NCBI RefSeq assembly: GCF_001942625.1
Contig: NZ_MLCL01000032.1
Coordinates: 62,001-126,000 of the forward strand
Source of the DNA: Mycobacterium syngnathidarum
GTDB taxonomy: Bacteria; Actinomycetota; Actinomycetes; Mycobacteriales; Mycobacteriaceae
Direction of reading: 5' to 3'
DNA: 64,000 bases
Shown here: positions 8,312-16,898 of the stretch, one piece after another
How the letters are laid out: the number at the start of each line of letters is the position of its first letter
How positions within the stretch are numbered: position 1 is the first letter of the stretch
Made by a program: the position numbers and the translations under genes
Notes under the pieces: model-generated
The model's input: the letters and a program-made list of their open reading frames with translations, nothing else
What the model was told of the DNA's origin: nothing
Database searches by the model: none

Positions 8312-8925
8312 GCGGTGCGAAGGTCGGCAACAAGCCCGTCGAAGGCCTCCTGGCGGGACTCCGACGGTCCCCGCAACACCGCCGACGGGTGAATCGTCGC
8401 GACCAGCGCGGGTTCCTCGTCGAGTAGACCGGTGGCGTGCAGGATCTCGCCGCGGTGGCGTGTCAGCCGAAAGTCGTTGCCGAGCAGACATTTGGCCGCG
8501 GTCGCCCCGAGTAGCACGACAACTTCGGGAGCGACGGTATCCAGCTCGGCGAGTACCCAGGGGCGACAGGCTTCGACCTCGGTGCGGCTGGGGGTCTTGT
8601 GGATACGGCGCTTGCCACGCTCGTTGGTGGTGAACTTGAAATGCTTTACCGCATTGGTCAGATAGAGCTCGGCACGGTCAATCTCGGCTGCCGCCAAGGC
8701 TTTGTCCAACACCCGGCCGGCCGGACCGACGAAGGGGGCTCCGGCCAGGTCCTCCCGGTCGCCGGGTTGCTCACCGATCAACATCATTCGGGCCGAAGAC
8801 CGTCCGGATCCGAACACGGTTTGGGTGGCATCTGCGTACAGCGGGCATCCCTTGCACTGTCGCGCCGCCTTGGCCAGCTCGCTCAGCTTATGTGTTTCGG
8901 GGACGTATGACGCCGCGCTGTTCAT
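8227..8925 (-). CDS. udgX: UdgX uracil-DNA glycosylase (covalent-adduct forming, Fe-S)
   Basis: 232 residues, family-4-like uracil-DNA glycosylase. It has the UdgX signature: motif GEQPGD at 51-56 and the extra R-loop with KRRIH, placing the reactive histidine exactly at His109, the residue that in M. smegmatis UdgX forms an irreversible bond with the abasic deoxyribose after uracil release. The HPS motif is at 179-181. Cys24 and Cys27 (CKGC) plus Cys120 fit the 4Fe-4S cluster. The last ~25 residues extend beyond the conserved core and overlap the decarboxylase remnant on the other strand. Predicted role: capture of uracil lesions in DNA. Confidence 0.92.
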   Translation of the reverse strand: MNSAASYVPETHKLSELAKAARQCKGCPLYADATQTVFGSGRSSARMMLIGEQPGDREDLAGAPFVGPAGRVLDKALAAAEIDRAELYLTNAVKHFKFTTNERGKRRIHKTPSRTEVEACRPWVLAELDTVAPEVVVLLGATAAKCLLGNDFRLTRHRGEILHATGLLDEEPALVATIHPSAVLRGPSESRQEAFDGLVADLRTAYATTRTVSSAGSAGSGRFMPASRPVRR

Positions 8926-8976
8926 GACCGGTGGATACCCGCATCGACCGTTTTGTCATGCGCAGTTGGGGTATTC

Positions 8977-8990
8977 GTTGTCATGACAAC
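8977..8990. promoter_or_regulatory. 14-bp perfect palindrome before the esterase gene
   Basis: GTTGTCATGACAAC is fully self-complementary and ends immediately before the AGGAG at 8991-8995. A further copy of its half, TTGTCATG, is at 8963-8970. This spacing fits an operator that overlaps the promoter or leader of the esterase gene. Confidence 0.45.
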
Positions 8991-9004
8991 AGGAGATGAT
9001 CGCC

Positions 9005-9988
9005 ATGACCGGGGCGTATGCCGCTAAACGGGTATTGCATCGCACAAGCAGTCTTGAGGCGGCGGCCCTGGGAATCGGCTGTCGGGTAGCCGTGAAAAAT
9101 GCGATCCGCGCGTGGGCATGGCAGCCGGATCTGGCTTGGCCGTTGGGCTCGATCGACCGTCTGGTGGGTCTGATCCCTGGCCGGCCGGCCGCGTCGGTGC
9201 GGCCGGTGGCGTTGCCCAATTGCCCAGCAGAACTGGTGCGAGCACCGGGAACGTCCGGGCACAACGCGGTCCTCTACTTGCACGGTGGGGCGTTTCTCAC
9301 CTGTGGGCTCAACACCCACCGTGCTCTGGCTACACGCTTGTCGGCTGCGGCAGATGCGCTGGTGCTCAACGTCGGTTACCGGATGCTGCCTGCATGCGGG
9401 CTGGCAGAAGCTGTCGAGGATGCCCTGGCCGGATTGTCCTGGCTGCGCCGACGTGGCTACGGCGCGGAACGCACGGTGATCGCCGGCGACTCGGCCGGTG
9501 GATACCTGGCCTTCGGGACGGCACTCAGGTCGCTGGCCCGCGGTATCGTTCCCGCCGCCGGTCTGGCTGCGATCTCGCCGCTGATCGACTTGGACCCGGC
9601 CCGAAAACTAGCTCACCGCAACATCTCCCGTTGCTCGATGTTCACCGGAACGGCCCTTTCGGCATTCGCCCGGTCCGTGCGTCGCAGCCAAGGCCGGCCG
9701 AATCGGTGTGACGCCGAGCCGCTGATCGACCCGGCCACCGCCGATCTCACCGGCATGCCACCGGTGATGATCCATGTGGGTGCCGACGAACTGTTGTTCG
9801 CCGATTCGGAACTGGTGGCCGAACGGCTGGCCGACGCGCACGCGTCCTGCGAGCTGCATGTCTGGAGCGGCCAGGTGCATGACTTCCCGCTGGCGGCCGA
9901 CATCCTTCCGGAGGGCAGACAGGCCATCCGCTACATCGGCGACTTCGTCAAGGGCGTGACCGCCGCTTCGGTACGGACTGCAGCCTGA
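9005..9988 (+). CDS. Alpha/beta-hydrolase esterase of the HSL/acetyl-hydrolase family
   Basis: 327 residues. Oxyanion motif YLHGGAF and nucleophile motif GDSAGG place it in the hormone-sensitive-lipase family of mycobacterial Lip esterases; the acid and His of the triad fit GADELL and GQVHDFPL. The ATG at 9005 is chosen over the ATG at 8996 because AGGAG (8991-8995) is correctly spaced only for the former. The substrate is probably a short- or medium-chain ester; the sequence cannot say more. A perfect palindrome precedes the ribosome-binding site. Its LipW-like features are only a resemblance. Confidence 0.8.
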   Translation: MTGAYAAKRVLHRTSSLEAAALGIGCRVAVKNAIRAWAWQPDLAWPLGSIDRLVGLIPGRPAASVRPVALPNCPAELVRAPGTSGHNAVLYLHGGAFLTCGLNTHRALATRLSAAADALVLNVGYRMLPACGLAEAVEDALAGLSWLRRRGYGAERTVIAGDSAGGYLAFGTALRSLARGIVPAAGLAAISPLIDLDPARKLAHRNISRCSMFTGTALSAFARSVRRSQGRPNRCDAEPLIDPATADLTGMPPVMIHVGADELLFADSELVAERLADAHASCELHVWSGQVHDFPLAADILPEGRQAIRYIGDFVKGVTAASVRTAA

Positions 9989-10039
9989 TCGGTCCCCGGG
10001 AAGAGTTTCCCGCCGCGGCGACGCGGGCATCCCAAGACC

Positions 10040-10348
10040 ATGAGCGATATCGAGAATGGACCGGATGACACGCTGTCGCCGAGTGAGTCGACCGATTCCG
10101 ACGAGGTCGCCAACGCTGACGGCGACGAGGTCGTCGATCCGCCGGCGCAGTGGCACGGCGCGGACCGCGCCGGGCGTCCGGAATCACTCGACGACAGGCT
10201 CGCCGAGGAAGAGCCGGACGTGACGGCAGCAGAACCGCGCCCCCGCGATGTCGACGAGAACGTCGCAGAACCCCGGGACGTCGAGATCGTGCACCCCGAC
10301 GACAATCCCGAGGACGATGGCGACTCCCTGTACCCGGTGGTGAAGTAA
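10040..10348 (+). CDS. Small acidic hypothetical protein
   Basis: 102 residues, very rich in Asp and Glu and without hydrophobic segments, so probably disordered. It resembles short acidic actinobacterial proteins (DUF5709-like segment DDRLAEEEPDV), but assignment is tentative. It ends 2 bp before the convergent GntR gene. No function can be inferred. Confidence 0.6.
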   Translation: MSDIENGPDDTLSPSESTDSDEVANADGDEVVDPPAQWHGADRAGRPESLDDRLAEEEPDVTAAEPRPRDVDENVAEPRDVEIVHPDDNPEDDGDSLYPVVK

Positions 10349-10350
10349 CC

Positions 10351-11118
10351 TCAGCCGGCCTGACGTTGCAGCGTGACCGAGGCGGTATTGGCGTCGGCGT
10401 GGGTGGCGATGCCACTTCCCTGGGCCGTGACCGCCAGGGCCGTGCGGTCTCCGCGGAAAAGGTCGCGGGAGAACTCGCACGGAGAACCGTTCTGGTCATA
10501 GGTGACGCGGGTGATCAACAGCAGCGCGGCCTTGGGCTTGATCCCCAGCAGGGTGGCTTCGCTGCTGGTGGCGTTGACCGCCTCGATGCGCTCATCGGCT
10601 CGGCCGGTGACCAAACCGTATTGGGATTCCAGGAGTTCGTAGAGCGACCCGCCCAGCTGCTGATCGAGCAGGCCGGGAAAGGCATCGGCCGGAAACTGCG
10701 CGTGTTCGAGCGAGATCGGTGAGCCGTCGGCGAGCCGGAGGCGTTGGATCTCGGTGACGTAGTCGCCGGGTCCCAGGCGCAGGGCGGTTCGGGTGGCGTC
10801 GTCGGGGGTGGTGATGCGGGTGGAAAGCACCCGCGTCCCGGCGACGTAGCCCTGATTGGCCAGGAAGGCGGGGACGCCGACCACGTCGGAGAGATGGCGC
10901 TCGACCTGACCGTGGCTGATGAAGATGCCGCCGGCCCGCCCGATCACGCGGTGTACCAGCCCGGCTTCCTCCAACGCGGCCAGCACTTGACGCAGGCTGG
11001 AGCGGCTGGTGCCGTACCGTTCGGCCAGCTCGCGTTCACTGCCGAGTTTGGCGCCAGGGGTGCCCGCGTTGATCTCGGCGACGATGCGCCTGCGTAACTC
11101 CTCGCTGTGAACTGCCAC
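10351..11118 (-). CDS. GntR/HutC-family transcriptional regulator of the RMM operon
   Basis: 255 residues from GTG 11118; a TTG at 11151 would add eleven residues with no convincing ribosome site. The N-terminal winged helix (ERELAERYGTSRSSLRQVLAALEEAGLV) is followed by a UTRA effector domain (about 85-240), which in HutC-type proteins binds small metabolites. It is the last gene of the microcompartment operon, 50 bp after the dehydrogenase. Its likely target is the 26-bp inverted repeat between the aminotransferase and permease genes, with an aminopropanol or aminoacetone pathway compound as inducer (inference). Confidence 0.82.
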   Translation of the reverse strand: MAVHSEELRRRIVAEINAGTPGAKLGSERELAERYGTSRSSLRQVLAALEEAGLVHRVIGRAGGIFISHGQVERHLSDVVGVPAFLANQGYVAGTRVLSTRITTPDDATRTALRLGPGDYVTEIQRLRLADGSPISLEHAQFPADAFPGLLDQQLGGSLYELLESQYGLVTGRADERIEAVNATSSEATLLGIKPKAALLLITRVTYDQNGSPCEFSRDLFRGDRTALAVTAQGSGIATHADANTASVTLQRQAG

Positions 11119-11167
11119 CCCGGCCCCCTGCCCATGTTTTGGTACAGCCAATTCTAGCCGGGTTGAA

Positions 11168-11947
11168 CTAGAGTTCAGCGATCGCCATGTGAGATTCGGG
11201 CAGAATCTGCCCGCCGTCTACGACCAGCGACTGTCCGGTGATGTAGGCGGCCTCGTCGGTGGCGAAGAACAGGGCAGCATTGCCGATGTCGGCGACCGAT
11301 CCGAGCCGGCCCGCAGGCACCGCCGACGCCATTTGGTTTTGGTAGTCCTCACCCATTTCGATGAGTCCCTCGGTGATGATGTTGCCGGGGAGCACGGCGT
11401 TGACGGTGATCTTCTTGGGTGCCAGTTCCATTGCGGCGGTGCGCAGGAAGCCCAGTTGCGCGGCCTTGGACGCACCGTAGTGCGACCAGCCGGGGTAACC
11501 GGTGATCGGACCGGTGATCGAGGACGTGATGACGACGCGTCCGTGGCCACTGGCGGTCAGTGCCGCGAGAGCGGCCTGCACGATGTAGACGGTGCCTTTG
11601 AAGTTGACCGAGAGAACCTGGTCGATGTCGTCCGGGGTGAGGTCTTCGAGGCGACCGGACGGGAAGATGCCGGCATTGGCGCAGACGATGTCGAGTCCAC
11701 CGTGGCGCTCGACGGCGGTGTCGACCACGCCGCGGGCATCCTCGGGGCTGGTCACGTCCGCACGCAGGGCACTGACCCGGCCCGGGGTGTCGGCGAGCGC
11801 CGCGACCGCCTCATCGAGGTCGGACTGATTGCGCCCGGTGATCAGGACGTGCACCCCGGCGTTGGCGAACGTCTGGGCGATGCCGCGGCCGATGCCCTTG
11901 CTGCCGCCGGTGACGATGGCCGAGCGGCCCTGAAGTGATGCGAACAT
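11168..11947 (-). CDS. SDR dehydrogenase of the RMM microcompartment (1-amino-2-propanol dehydrogenase type)
   Basis: 259 residues, classical short-chain dehydrogenase: cofactor loop TGGSKGIG at 13-20, NAG motif, and the catalytic Ser with Tyr/Lys in YGASK. In M. smegmatis the equivalent RMM enzyme interconverts (S)-1-amino-2-propanol and aminoacetone with a nicotinamide cofactor. It lies between the kinase and the GntR gene, 19 bp after the kinase stop. No clear encapsulation helix is seen at either end, so whether it works inside the shell is uncertain. Confidence 0.85.
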   Translation of the reverse strand: MFASLQGRSAIVTGGSKGIGRGIAQTFANAGVHVLITGRNQSDLDEAVAALADTPGRVSALRADVTSPEDARGVVDTAVERHGGLDIVCANAGIFPSGRLEDLTPDDIDQVLSVNFKGTVYIVQAALAALTASGHGRVVITSSITGPITGYPGWSHYGASKAAQLGFLRTAAMELAPKKITVNAVLPGNIITEGLIEMGEDYQNQMASAVPAGRLGSVADIGNAALFFATDEAAYITGQSLVVDGGQILPESHMAIAEL

Positions 11948-11966
11948 ATCTGGGATCCTTTGCGAG

Positions 11967-12980
11967 TCAGGTCAAGGTGAGGCCGCCCGAGCGCAGGTAG
12001 CGCTCGGCGAGTTCACAGCTGCCGGCGGCGTAGCTGACGGCCTTGGTGGCCGATTCCTTGGAGTGGCTGTGGCTGCCCATCCAGGCCAGCAGCAACAGCC
12101 GGCGCAGCAACACGAACGAGGCCAGCATGTCCTCGTCGGAGGCCGGCAGGTCGCGCCGTGTGCGGTAGCCGCGCATCCAGGCATCCTGCCATTCCGGCAG
12201 TGCCGGGTCATCTTCGATGAACGACACCGCGGTGCCGAAATCGTAGAAATACCAGCCGAATCCGCAGTCGTCGAAGTCGATGACGGTGATCTTGGAAGAT
12301 CCTGTGGACCCTGCCGAGCCGTCCGGGTCGGGGTCCACCAGCAGGTTGGCCAGCCGAAGATCAGCGTGGATCAGACCGTAGACATCGGGGCCGGTGCCGT
12401 AGGCGTGGAGCCGGTCGTGCAACAGTGCCTGGGCGCGTTCCAGCACCTGTTGCTCGGCGGCGCCGACCCCTTCGGCGTCGTGCCAGCGGCCCCAGCGTGG
12501 TGCGGCTCCCAGGCTGTGCTCCCAGTCCCAGGAAAATCGGCCGAACCCGGCGGGGCGTTCCCACCGCTGCGAATGGTCGTGCAGCGCAGCGGTGATCCGG
12601 CCCAGCGTGTGGAAATCGTCGAGGGTCAAGGCACCCTCGTCAGGTTCGGCCCCGGCGACCATGCCGAAGTGCACGACATGGCGGTCCGTCCCGTCGGCGT
12701 CGACGGTCACCAGGCGACGGCCGTCACGGGCCGGCAGCACGGTCGGAACCGTGACGTCGCTGTCGGCGCGCAGTGCTGCCAGCCAGTCCAGTTCCGATTC
12801 GATCTCGTGGGGCCGGTGGTAGTTCTGCCGGTGCACCCGCAGGATCGATTGGGTGCCGGCGTCGTCGACGAGATAGGTGGCATTCTCGGACAGGTTCAGC
12901 AACCGCAGCGTCGCGTCCGCCCCGATGTCGTACTGGCGTAGCGCCAGTTGGGCGACATCGATCTCGTCGGTGATAACCAT
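11967..12980 (-). CDS. Aminoglycoside-phosphotransferase-like kinase (amino alcohol kinase of RMM)
   Basis: 337 residues with the APH/choline-kinase fold: catalytic loop [11 protein letters not shown] and metal-binding [10 protein letters not shown]. In RMM loci this kinase phosphorylates 1-amino-2-propanol, giving a phospho-amino-alcohol that a class-III PLP enzyme can convert to propionaldehyde, parallel to ethanolamine-phosphate routes. The ATG at 12980 directly abuts the stop codon of the upstream shell gene (no gap), so translation is coupled. Function is assigned from operon context plus the fold, not from substrate residues. Confidence 0.82.
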   Translation of the reverse strand: MVITDEIDVAQLALRQYDIGADATLRLLNLSENATYLVDDAGTQSILRVHRQNYHRPHEIESELDWLAALRADSDVTVPTVLPARDGRRLVTVDADGTDRHVVHFGMVAGAEPDEGALTLDDFHTLGRITAALHDHSQRWERPAGFGRFSWDWEHSLGAAPRWGRWHDAEGVGAAEQQVLERAQALLHDRLHAYGTGPDVYGLIHADLRLANLLVDPDPDGSAGSTGSSKITVIDFDDCGFGWYFYDFGTAVSFIEDDPALPEWQDAWMRGYRTRRDLPASDEDMLASFVLLRRLLLLAWMGSHSHSKESATKAVSYAAGSCELAERYLRSGGLTLT

Positions 12981-13643
12981 CTAGTGCTCCCTGCCTTCGA
13001 TACCGTCCAGCACCGCCGTGATCCGGTCCCGGGCCACGGTGACCTCAGCGGTGCTGCCGCCGATGTAGAGCCTCCCAGCGGCGCCGATCATCTGCACGTC
13101 GACCACAGTAAGTCCAGGCGCGGCCCGTTCCGCCTCATTGGCCGCCACCGCCGCGAACAGCGCCGGAGTCATCTCGTAGACCAGCAAGGACTGTCCGGGC
13201 AGGATCATCGACGCCTGCCGGTTGCGGTTGAGGATCACCGCGTGCTGATCGGTGATGTTCTCGATGATGTCGTGGTACAGGACCTGCGGCCGCAACTGGT
13301 CGGAGGCCTTGTTGCCGGTGCCGGCCAGGATCGCCTCGCCGGCCCGCTGCACATCCTCCAAGTTGGCCGAGTGGATCTCGAGAACTCCGAACTGGCGTTC
13401 CACGTAGAGGATTCCGGGCTGGATGCCAGGGACTTCGCGTAGGGCCAGGTCGATCACCCGCTCGATTGCCAAGGCGGGGGACACTTCGACGATCAGCGCG
13501 TGCTCACCCTCGTACGGTGGGTAACCCCGGGCCCGGGTCGGTGTTCCGAGGTAAGCGGCGAACTGACGCTGCAGATCCTCCACCAACAGGTAGACGCGGA
13601 TCTGGGTGCGAATCCGCGTGCTCTCCTCCGCTTCGGTCGGCAT
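12981..13643 (-). CDS. BMC-T shell protein (tandem BMC domains), downstream copy
   Basis: 220 residues containing two BMC folds; the first carries VYLLVEDLQRQFAAYLGT and the second begins near LLVYEMTPALFAAVAANEAER. The VERQFGVLEIHSA segment is shared with the second BMC-T of this operon (VERQFGYLEFHGE), so the two are paralogues. Trimers of such proteins make pseudo-hexameric tiles, often with a larger gated pore for cofactors. It precedes the kinase with zero spacing and follows the BMC-H gene by 2 bp. Confidence 0.9.
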   Translation of the reverse strand: MPTEAEESTRIRTQIRVYLLVEDLQRQFAAYLGTPTRARGYPPYEGEHALIVEVSPALAIERVIDLALREVPGIQPGILYVERQFGVLEIHSANLEDVQRAGEAILAGTGNKASDQLRPQVLYHDIIENITDQHAVILNRNRQASMILPGQSLLVYEMTPALFAAVAANEAERAAPGLTVVDVQMIGAAGRLYIGGSTAEVTVARDRITAVLDGIEGREH

Positions 13644-13645
13644 GG

Positions 13646-13927
13646 CTACTTGCTGGCGACCGAGAAGTGCGCGCCGAGCTCGTTGTGCGGACGCGGGATG
13701 ACGTGCACGCTGACCAGTTCGCCTACCTGGGAGGCGGTTTCGGCGCCGGCCTCGGTGGCAGCCTTGACCGCACCCACTTCACCGGTGACGATCACCGCGA
13801 CCAGGCCGTCACCGACCTGCTGGCGATCGGTGATGGTGACGTTGGCGGCCTTGACCATGGCGTCGGCGGCGGCCAGTGCAGCCACGTAGCCCTTGGTCTC
13901 GATCAGTCCGATTGCGTTGCTGGACAC
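13646..13927 (-). CDS. BMC-H hexameric shell protein
   Basis: 93 residues, single BMC domain: opening AIGLIETKGYVAALAAADAM, then GDGLVAVIVTGEVGAVKAA, typical of PduA/EutM/CcmK-type hexamers that make most of the shell facets. The C-terminal extension (HVIPRPHNELG) is the usual helix of this class. It is the only BMC-H gene in the locus, so the facets must be built from this protein plus the two BMC-T proteins. It lies 12 bp after the BMC-P gene. Confidence 0.93.
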   Translation of the reverse strand: MSSNAIGLIETKGYVAALAAADAMVKAANVTITDRQQVGDGLVAVIVTGEVGAVKAATEAGAETASQVGELVSVHVIPRPHNELGAHFSVASK

Positions 13928-13939
13928 AGGTGTTTCTCC

Positions 13940-14203
13940 TTATTTGTTGGGGTTGGTAGCTGGTTTGTCGTCGATGGATCCGATGATGAGTGCGTCGACC
14001 GGGGGCGGGGTGCCGGTGAACCATCCCGAGGCCACCGATCCCTGGGCGATGAGGACACGTTCGCCGACTCCGCTGCCGAGGACGTCGAACGCGATCAGCT
14101 TCGAGCCGGTGCCGTCGATCTCGACTTCGAGGAACGCCCCGGGCGGGATGCCGTCGATCCGACGGGTCGACCACACGTTGCCGGTGACAACCGCTGAGAT
14201 CAT
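13940..14203 (-). CDS. BMC-P (EutN/CcmL) pentameric vertex protein
   Basis: 87 residues from ATG 14203 (AGGAG at correct spacing); a longer frame to 14248 runs into the preceding gene and is not used. EutN/CcmL fold markers are VTGNVWSTRR at the start, LIAFDVLGSGVGERVLIAQGS in the middle and the terminal VDALIIGSID. Pentamers cap the twelve vertices of the shell. The start region is part of a short duplication shared with the end of the preceding gene. Confidence 0.92.
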   Translation of the reverse strand: MISAVVTGNVWSTRRIDGIPPGAFLEVEIDGTGSKLIAFDVLGSGVGERVLIAQGSVASGWFTGTPPPVDALIIGSIDDKPATNPNK

Positions 14204-14245
14204 TTGCGCTCCTTCGTCGCTCGGGCGATCATTTGCGCTCCTTCT
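14198..14245. repeat. 17-bp tandem-spaced direct repeat at a gene junction, creating a 10-codon mini-ORF
   Basis: On the minus strand AAGGAGCGCAAATGATC occurs twice with a 30-bp period. Each copy carries a ribosome site, an AAATGA stop/start overlap and an ATG. The first copy ends the upstream gene and opens a mini-ORF of ten codons (MIARATKERK); its stop overlaps the ATG of the BMC-P gene in the second copy. Confidence 0.8.
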
Positions 14246-14738
14246 CAATCGTGATGCCCAGAGTGCGGGCCTTTTCGCGCGCCAGTGGGGTCAGTACCGC
14301 CTTGCGGCCCAGCACGAGCGTGCCGCCGGCCATGTCGGCGATGTGCCGTTCGGTCACGGCACCGGATTCGATGCGCCTACTGGCACCGCCACCGGACGAT
14401 CGGGTCGACCCGGCCAGCCGGAAGCTGAGCCGGCCTGCCTTGAGATCTGCTCGGGTCTTGGGACTGTCGAAGAGCCGCAACAGCTTTCGGACGAAGTTGT
14501 CGAGATCGCGGTCGTTGTTCAGTTGCACGGTCTCGGTGCGGTTCTTGGCGTCGGCGGCTCGGGGGCCGGTCGGTTCCACTCCGAACTGGTCGGCGACCGT
14601 CGGCGGTGGTGGAGCCGGGGCCGGTGGTGGGGGGACGGCCACCGGCCCCGGAGTCTTGGCGGCCGCTCCGACATCCCGGACGGCCTCCCGCACCACCTCG
14701 CGCACCAGGGCGCGCAACTCTTCCCGGTTGATGCTCAC
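14229..14738 (-). CDS. RMM-specific protein with N-terminal encapsulation-type helix
   Basis: 169 residues in three parts. The N-terminal amphipathic helix (REELRALVREVVREAVRDV) looks like a microcompartment encapsulation peptide. A Pro/Ala-rich linker (about 28-48) follows, then a C-terminal domain ending ...RKAVLTPLAREKARTLGI, a TPxAR-type motif seen in several BMC-associated proteins. Its helix shares ELRALV with the C-terminal helix of the aldehyde dehydrogenase in the same operon. It may be a core scaffold or adaptor that ties cargo to the shell. It overlaps the BMC-T gene upstream by 4 bp. Confidence 0.7.
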   Translation of the reverse strand: MSINREELRALVREVVREAVRDVGAAAKTPGPVAVPPPPAPAPPPPTVADQFGVEPTGPRAADAKNRTETVQLNNDRDLDNFVRKLLRLFDSPKTRADLKAGRLSFRLAGSTRSSGGGASRRIESGAVTERHIADMAGGTLVLGRKAVLTPLAREKARTLGITIEKERK

Positions 14739-15340
14739 GCGGTGGCCCTCACCAGTGCATCCTGGGCAGCTTCGGCCGCGGTGCGGACATCGGCTTCGGT
14801 GCCCGACAGGTACACCCGGCCGGTGGCGCCGATCATCCGGAAGTCGACCACCTTGATGTCCGCGGCCTTCTCGGCTTCGTTGGTGGCCAGGATGGCGTAG
14901 GACGCGGGAGCCACCTCGAGGACGAACAACGATTCGCCGGGTAGCACCATCGAGCCGATCTTGTTGCGGTTGATCAGGAACGCGTGCTGATGGTCGACGC
15001 TGGAGATGATGCGTGAGGCCAGCACGTTCGGTTGGACCGCGCCCCCGGTGTCGCCGCCGAGCTCGTCCAGAGCGGCATCGGCAGCGGCTTTGACGGCGCC
15101 GGTCTCTCCATGAAACTCCAGGTAGCCGAATTGCCGTTCCACCACCAGGATCCCGGCTTTGACCTCGGCATGTTTGAGGGCGACGTCGGTGACGCCCTCG
15201 ATGTCCAGACCGGGTGCCACCTCGATGATCTGGGCAGCCTGGTTGGCGCGGGGAAGCGCACCCTTGATCCAGGTGCCCAGATACGACATGGTCTGCGGTT
15301 GCAGCCGGTCGATGAAGATGAAGGAACGAAGTTCAGCCAC
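14735..15340 (-). CDS. BMC-T shell protein (tandem BMC domains), upstream copy
   Basis: 201 residues with two BMC folds: FIFIDRLQPQTMSYLGT opens the first, and SLFVLEVAPASYAILATNEAEKAA opens the second core. Paralogous to the other BMC-T of the operon over the whole length. Trimers with 3-fold pores are expected; the two copies may form different facets or a double-layer gate. It lies 4 bp after the aldehyde dehydrogenase stop and overlaps the next gene by 4 bp, consistent with stoichiometric co-translation of shell parts. Confidence 0.9.
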   Translation of the reverse strand: MAELRSFIFIDRLQPQTMSYLGTWIKGALPRANQAAQIIEVAPGLDIEGVTDVALKHAEVKAGILVVERQFGYLEFHGETGAVKAAADAALDELGGDTGGAVQPNVLASRIISSVDHQHAFLINRNKIGSMVLPGESLFVLEVAPASYAILATNEAEKAADIKVVDFRMIGATGRVYLSGTEADVRTAAEAAQDALVRATA

Positions 15341-15344
15341 AGCC

Positions 15345-16898
15345 CTACCTCTTGATCAGTTGTGCGAGTTCTTCGGCGACCAGCGCGCGCAACTCCGCAC
15401 GCAGTGCGTCCAGGCTCAGGTCGGTCGAGTGTGCGGGGGTGGACCGGCGTGGTGCCGTTCTCATCTGCGAGGGCACACCGTGACGGTCATTGGAGGCCCG
15501 CGGATACTCCGGCACCGGTCCGGCCGGTGAATGCCACGGATTGATGCCGGCGAAGTTGCCCATGGGCACGGCGGCGTCGCCGTTGTAGGCGATGCGCGCC
15601 CAGTTGATCAGGTTCTGCGGTTGCAGGTTCTCTCCGATCGAACTGCGTCCGACGAAGCCGGTACCGATCGTCATCGACGGCGCCAGGTTGGTATCCAGCC
15701 CCGAGCTGCCGGTCGAGTTGCCGACATTGACCGACACTCGGAGAACTGGCACCTGAGCCGCGAAATCAGTGATGACGGCCGGGCTTTCGCTGTGGATCGC
15801 CGCCGAGTGACCGGCACCGCCGATCCGCACCACGGCGCGTGCGGCACGGACACCCCGCGCGGCGTCGGCGGCGGTGGTCATGCCGAGCACCGGGGACAGC
15901 TTCTCGTGAGCCAGCATCTCCTCGGCGATCACGTCGGTGAACGGCGCGATCAGCACCCGGGTCTTGGGGGTGACCCGCAGTCCGGCCTGCCCGGCGATCC
16001 AGGCGGCGTCGCGGCCCACCACATCGGTGTTGAGGTGCCCGTCGGCGAACATGTAGGCCCGTAGGCGGCGTGCGCCGTCCTCGTCGAGGATGTGCGCGCC
16101 GGCGCGGGTCAGCGCACCGCTGAGCTTGCCCGCGATCGCGTCCTCGGCGATCAGGACAGACTCGTTGGTGCACAGCACCGAGTTGTCGAAGGCCTTGCTG
16201 TCCACGATCCGTTCGGCCGCGGCGTTGATGTCGGCGCTGGCGTCGACGAACACTGGCACATTGCCCGGGCCCACGCCCAGCGCCGGGTTGCCGGATGAGT
16301 ACGCGGCCCGCACGACGCCGGTGCCGCCGGTGGCGACGATGACGTCGGTGCGCTCGTCAGCCATCAGTGCCTGCACCAGCGGGATCGACGGTTCCTCGAT
16401 CACCTGCACGACACCGTCCGGCGCCCCGGCCGCCACCGCGGCCTCGGCCAGCAGCCGGGCCGCATCGGCCGAGCACTGCTTGGCTCGCGGGTGCGGTGCG
16501 ACGACGACGGCGTTTCTCGTCATCAGCGCCAGGATCACCTTGAAGTACACCGTGGCAACGGGATTGGTGGTCGGCGTCAGTGCCAGCACCACGCCCGCGG
16601 GCCGCGGCAGCTCGACGATCTTGCGTGCTTCGTCGACGCGGGGCGAAACATAGTCGTCACCTCGGTAGTAGTCGACGATGCCACGCGAGCAGGCCCGGTT
16701 CTTGGTGACCTTGTCGGCCACCACGCCCATTCCGGTCTCGGCCACGGCTTCTGCGGCGAACCGTTCGGACGCGGCGTAGGCGGCGTCGGCCACCGCGTCG
16801 ACGATCGCCGACACCGCGGCTCCGTCATAGTCGGAGTACGCACTCGCGGCCCAGCGGGCCCGCTCCAGCATGTGGCCGGCTTGTGCGGTACTGGTCAT
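15345..16898 (-). CDS. CoA-acylating aldehyde dehydrogenase, RMM signature enzyme
   Basis: 517 residues, PduP/EutE-type acylating aldehyde dehydrogenase with catalytic Cys243 in SVLCTNES and the conserved VGPGNVPVFVD segment. After the catalytic domain comes a Pro/Ser-rich linker (about 450-490), then a terminal amphipathic helix (LRAELRALVAEELAQLIKR), an encapsulation peptide that targets the enzyme to the shell lumen. It converts propionaldehyde (or a related aldehyde) to an acyl-CoA with NAD. It overlaps the aminotransferase stop by 4 bp. Confidence 0.9.
   Translation of the reverse strand: MTSTAQAGHMLERARWAASAYSDYDGAAVSAIVDAVADAAYAASERFAAEAVAETGMGVVADKVTKNRACSRGIVDYYRGDDYVSPRVDEARKIVELPRPAGVVLALTPTTNPVATVYFKVILALMTRNAVVVAPHPRAKQCSADAARLLAEAAVAAGAPDGVVQVIEEPSIPLVQALMADERTDVIVATGGTGVVRAAYSSGNPALGVGPGNVPVFVDASADINAAAERIVDSKAFDNSVLCTNESVLIAEDAIAGKLSGALTRAGAHILDEDGARRLRAYMFADGHLNTDVVGRDAAWIAGQAGLRVTPKTRVLIAPFTDVIAEEMLAHEKLSPVLGMTTAADAARGVRAARAVVRIGGAGHSAAIHSESPAVITDFAAQVPVLRVSVNVGNSTGSSGLDTNLAPSMTIGTGFVGRSSIGENLQPQNLINWARIAYNGDAAVPMGNFAGINPWHSPAGPVPEYPRASNDRHGVPSQMRTAPRRSTPAHSTDLSLDALRAELRALVAEELAQLIKR

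Noticed and set aside
12063-12941. Plus-strand ORF of 292 codons
   Set aside because: It is the mirror of the APH-like kinase gene; protein rich in Gly, Val and Gln with no family pattern.
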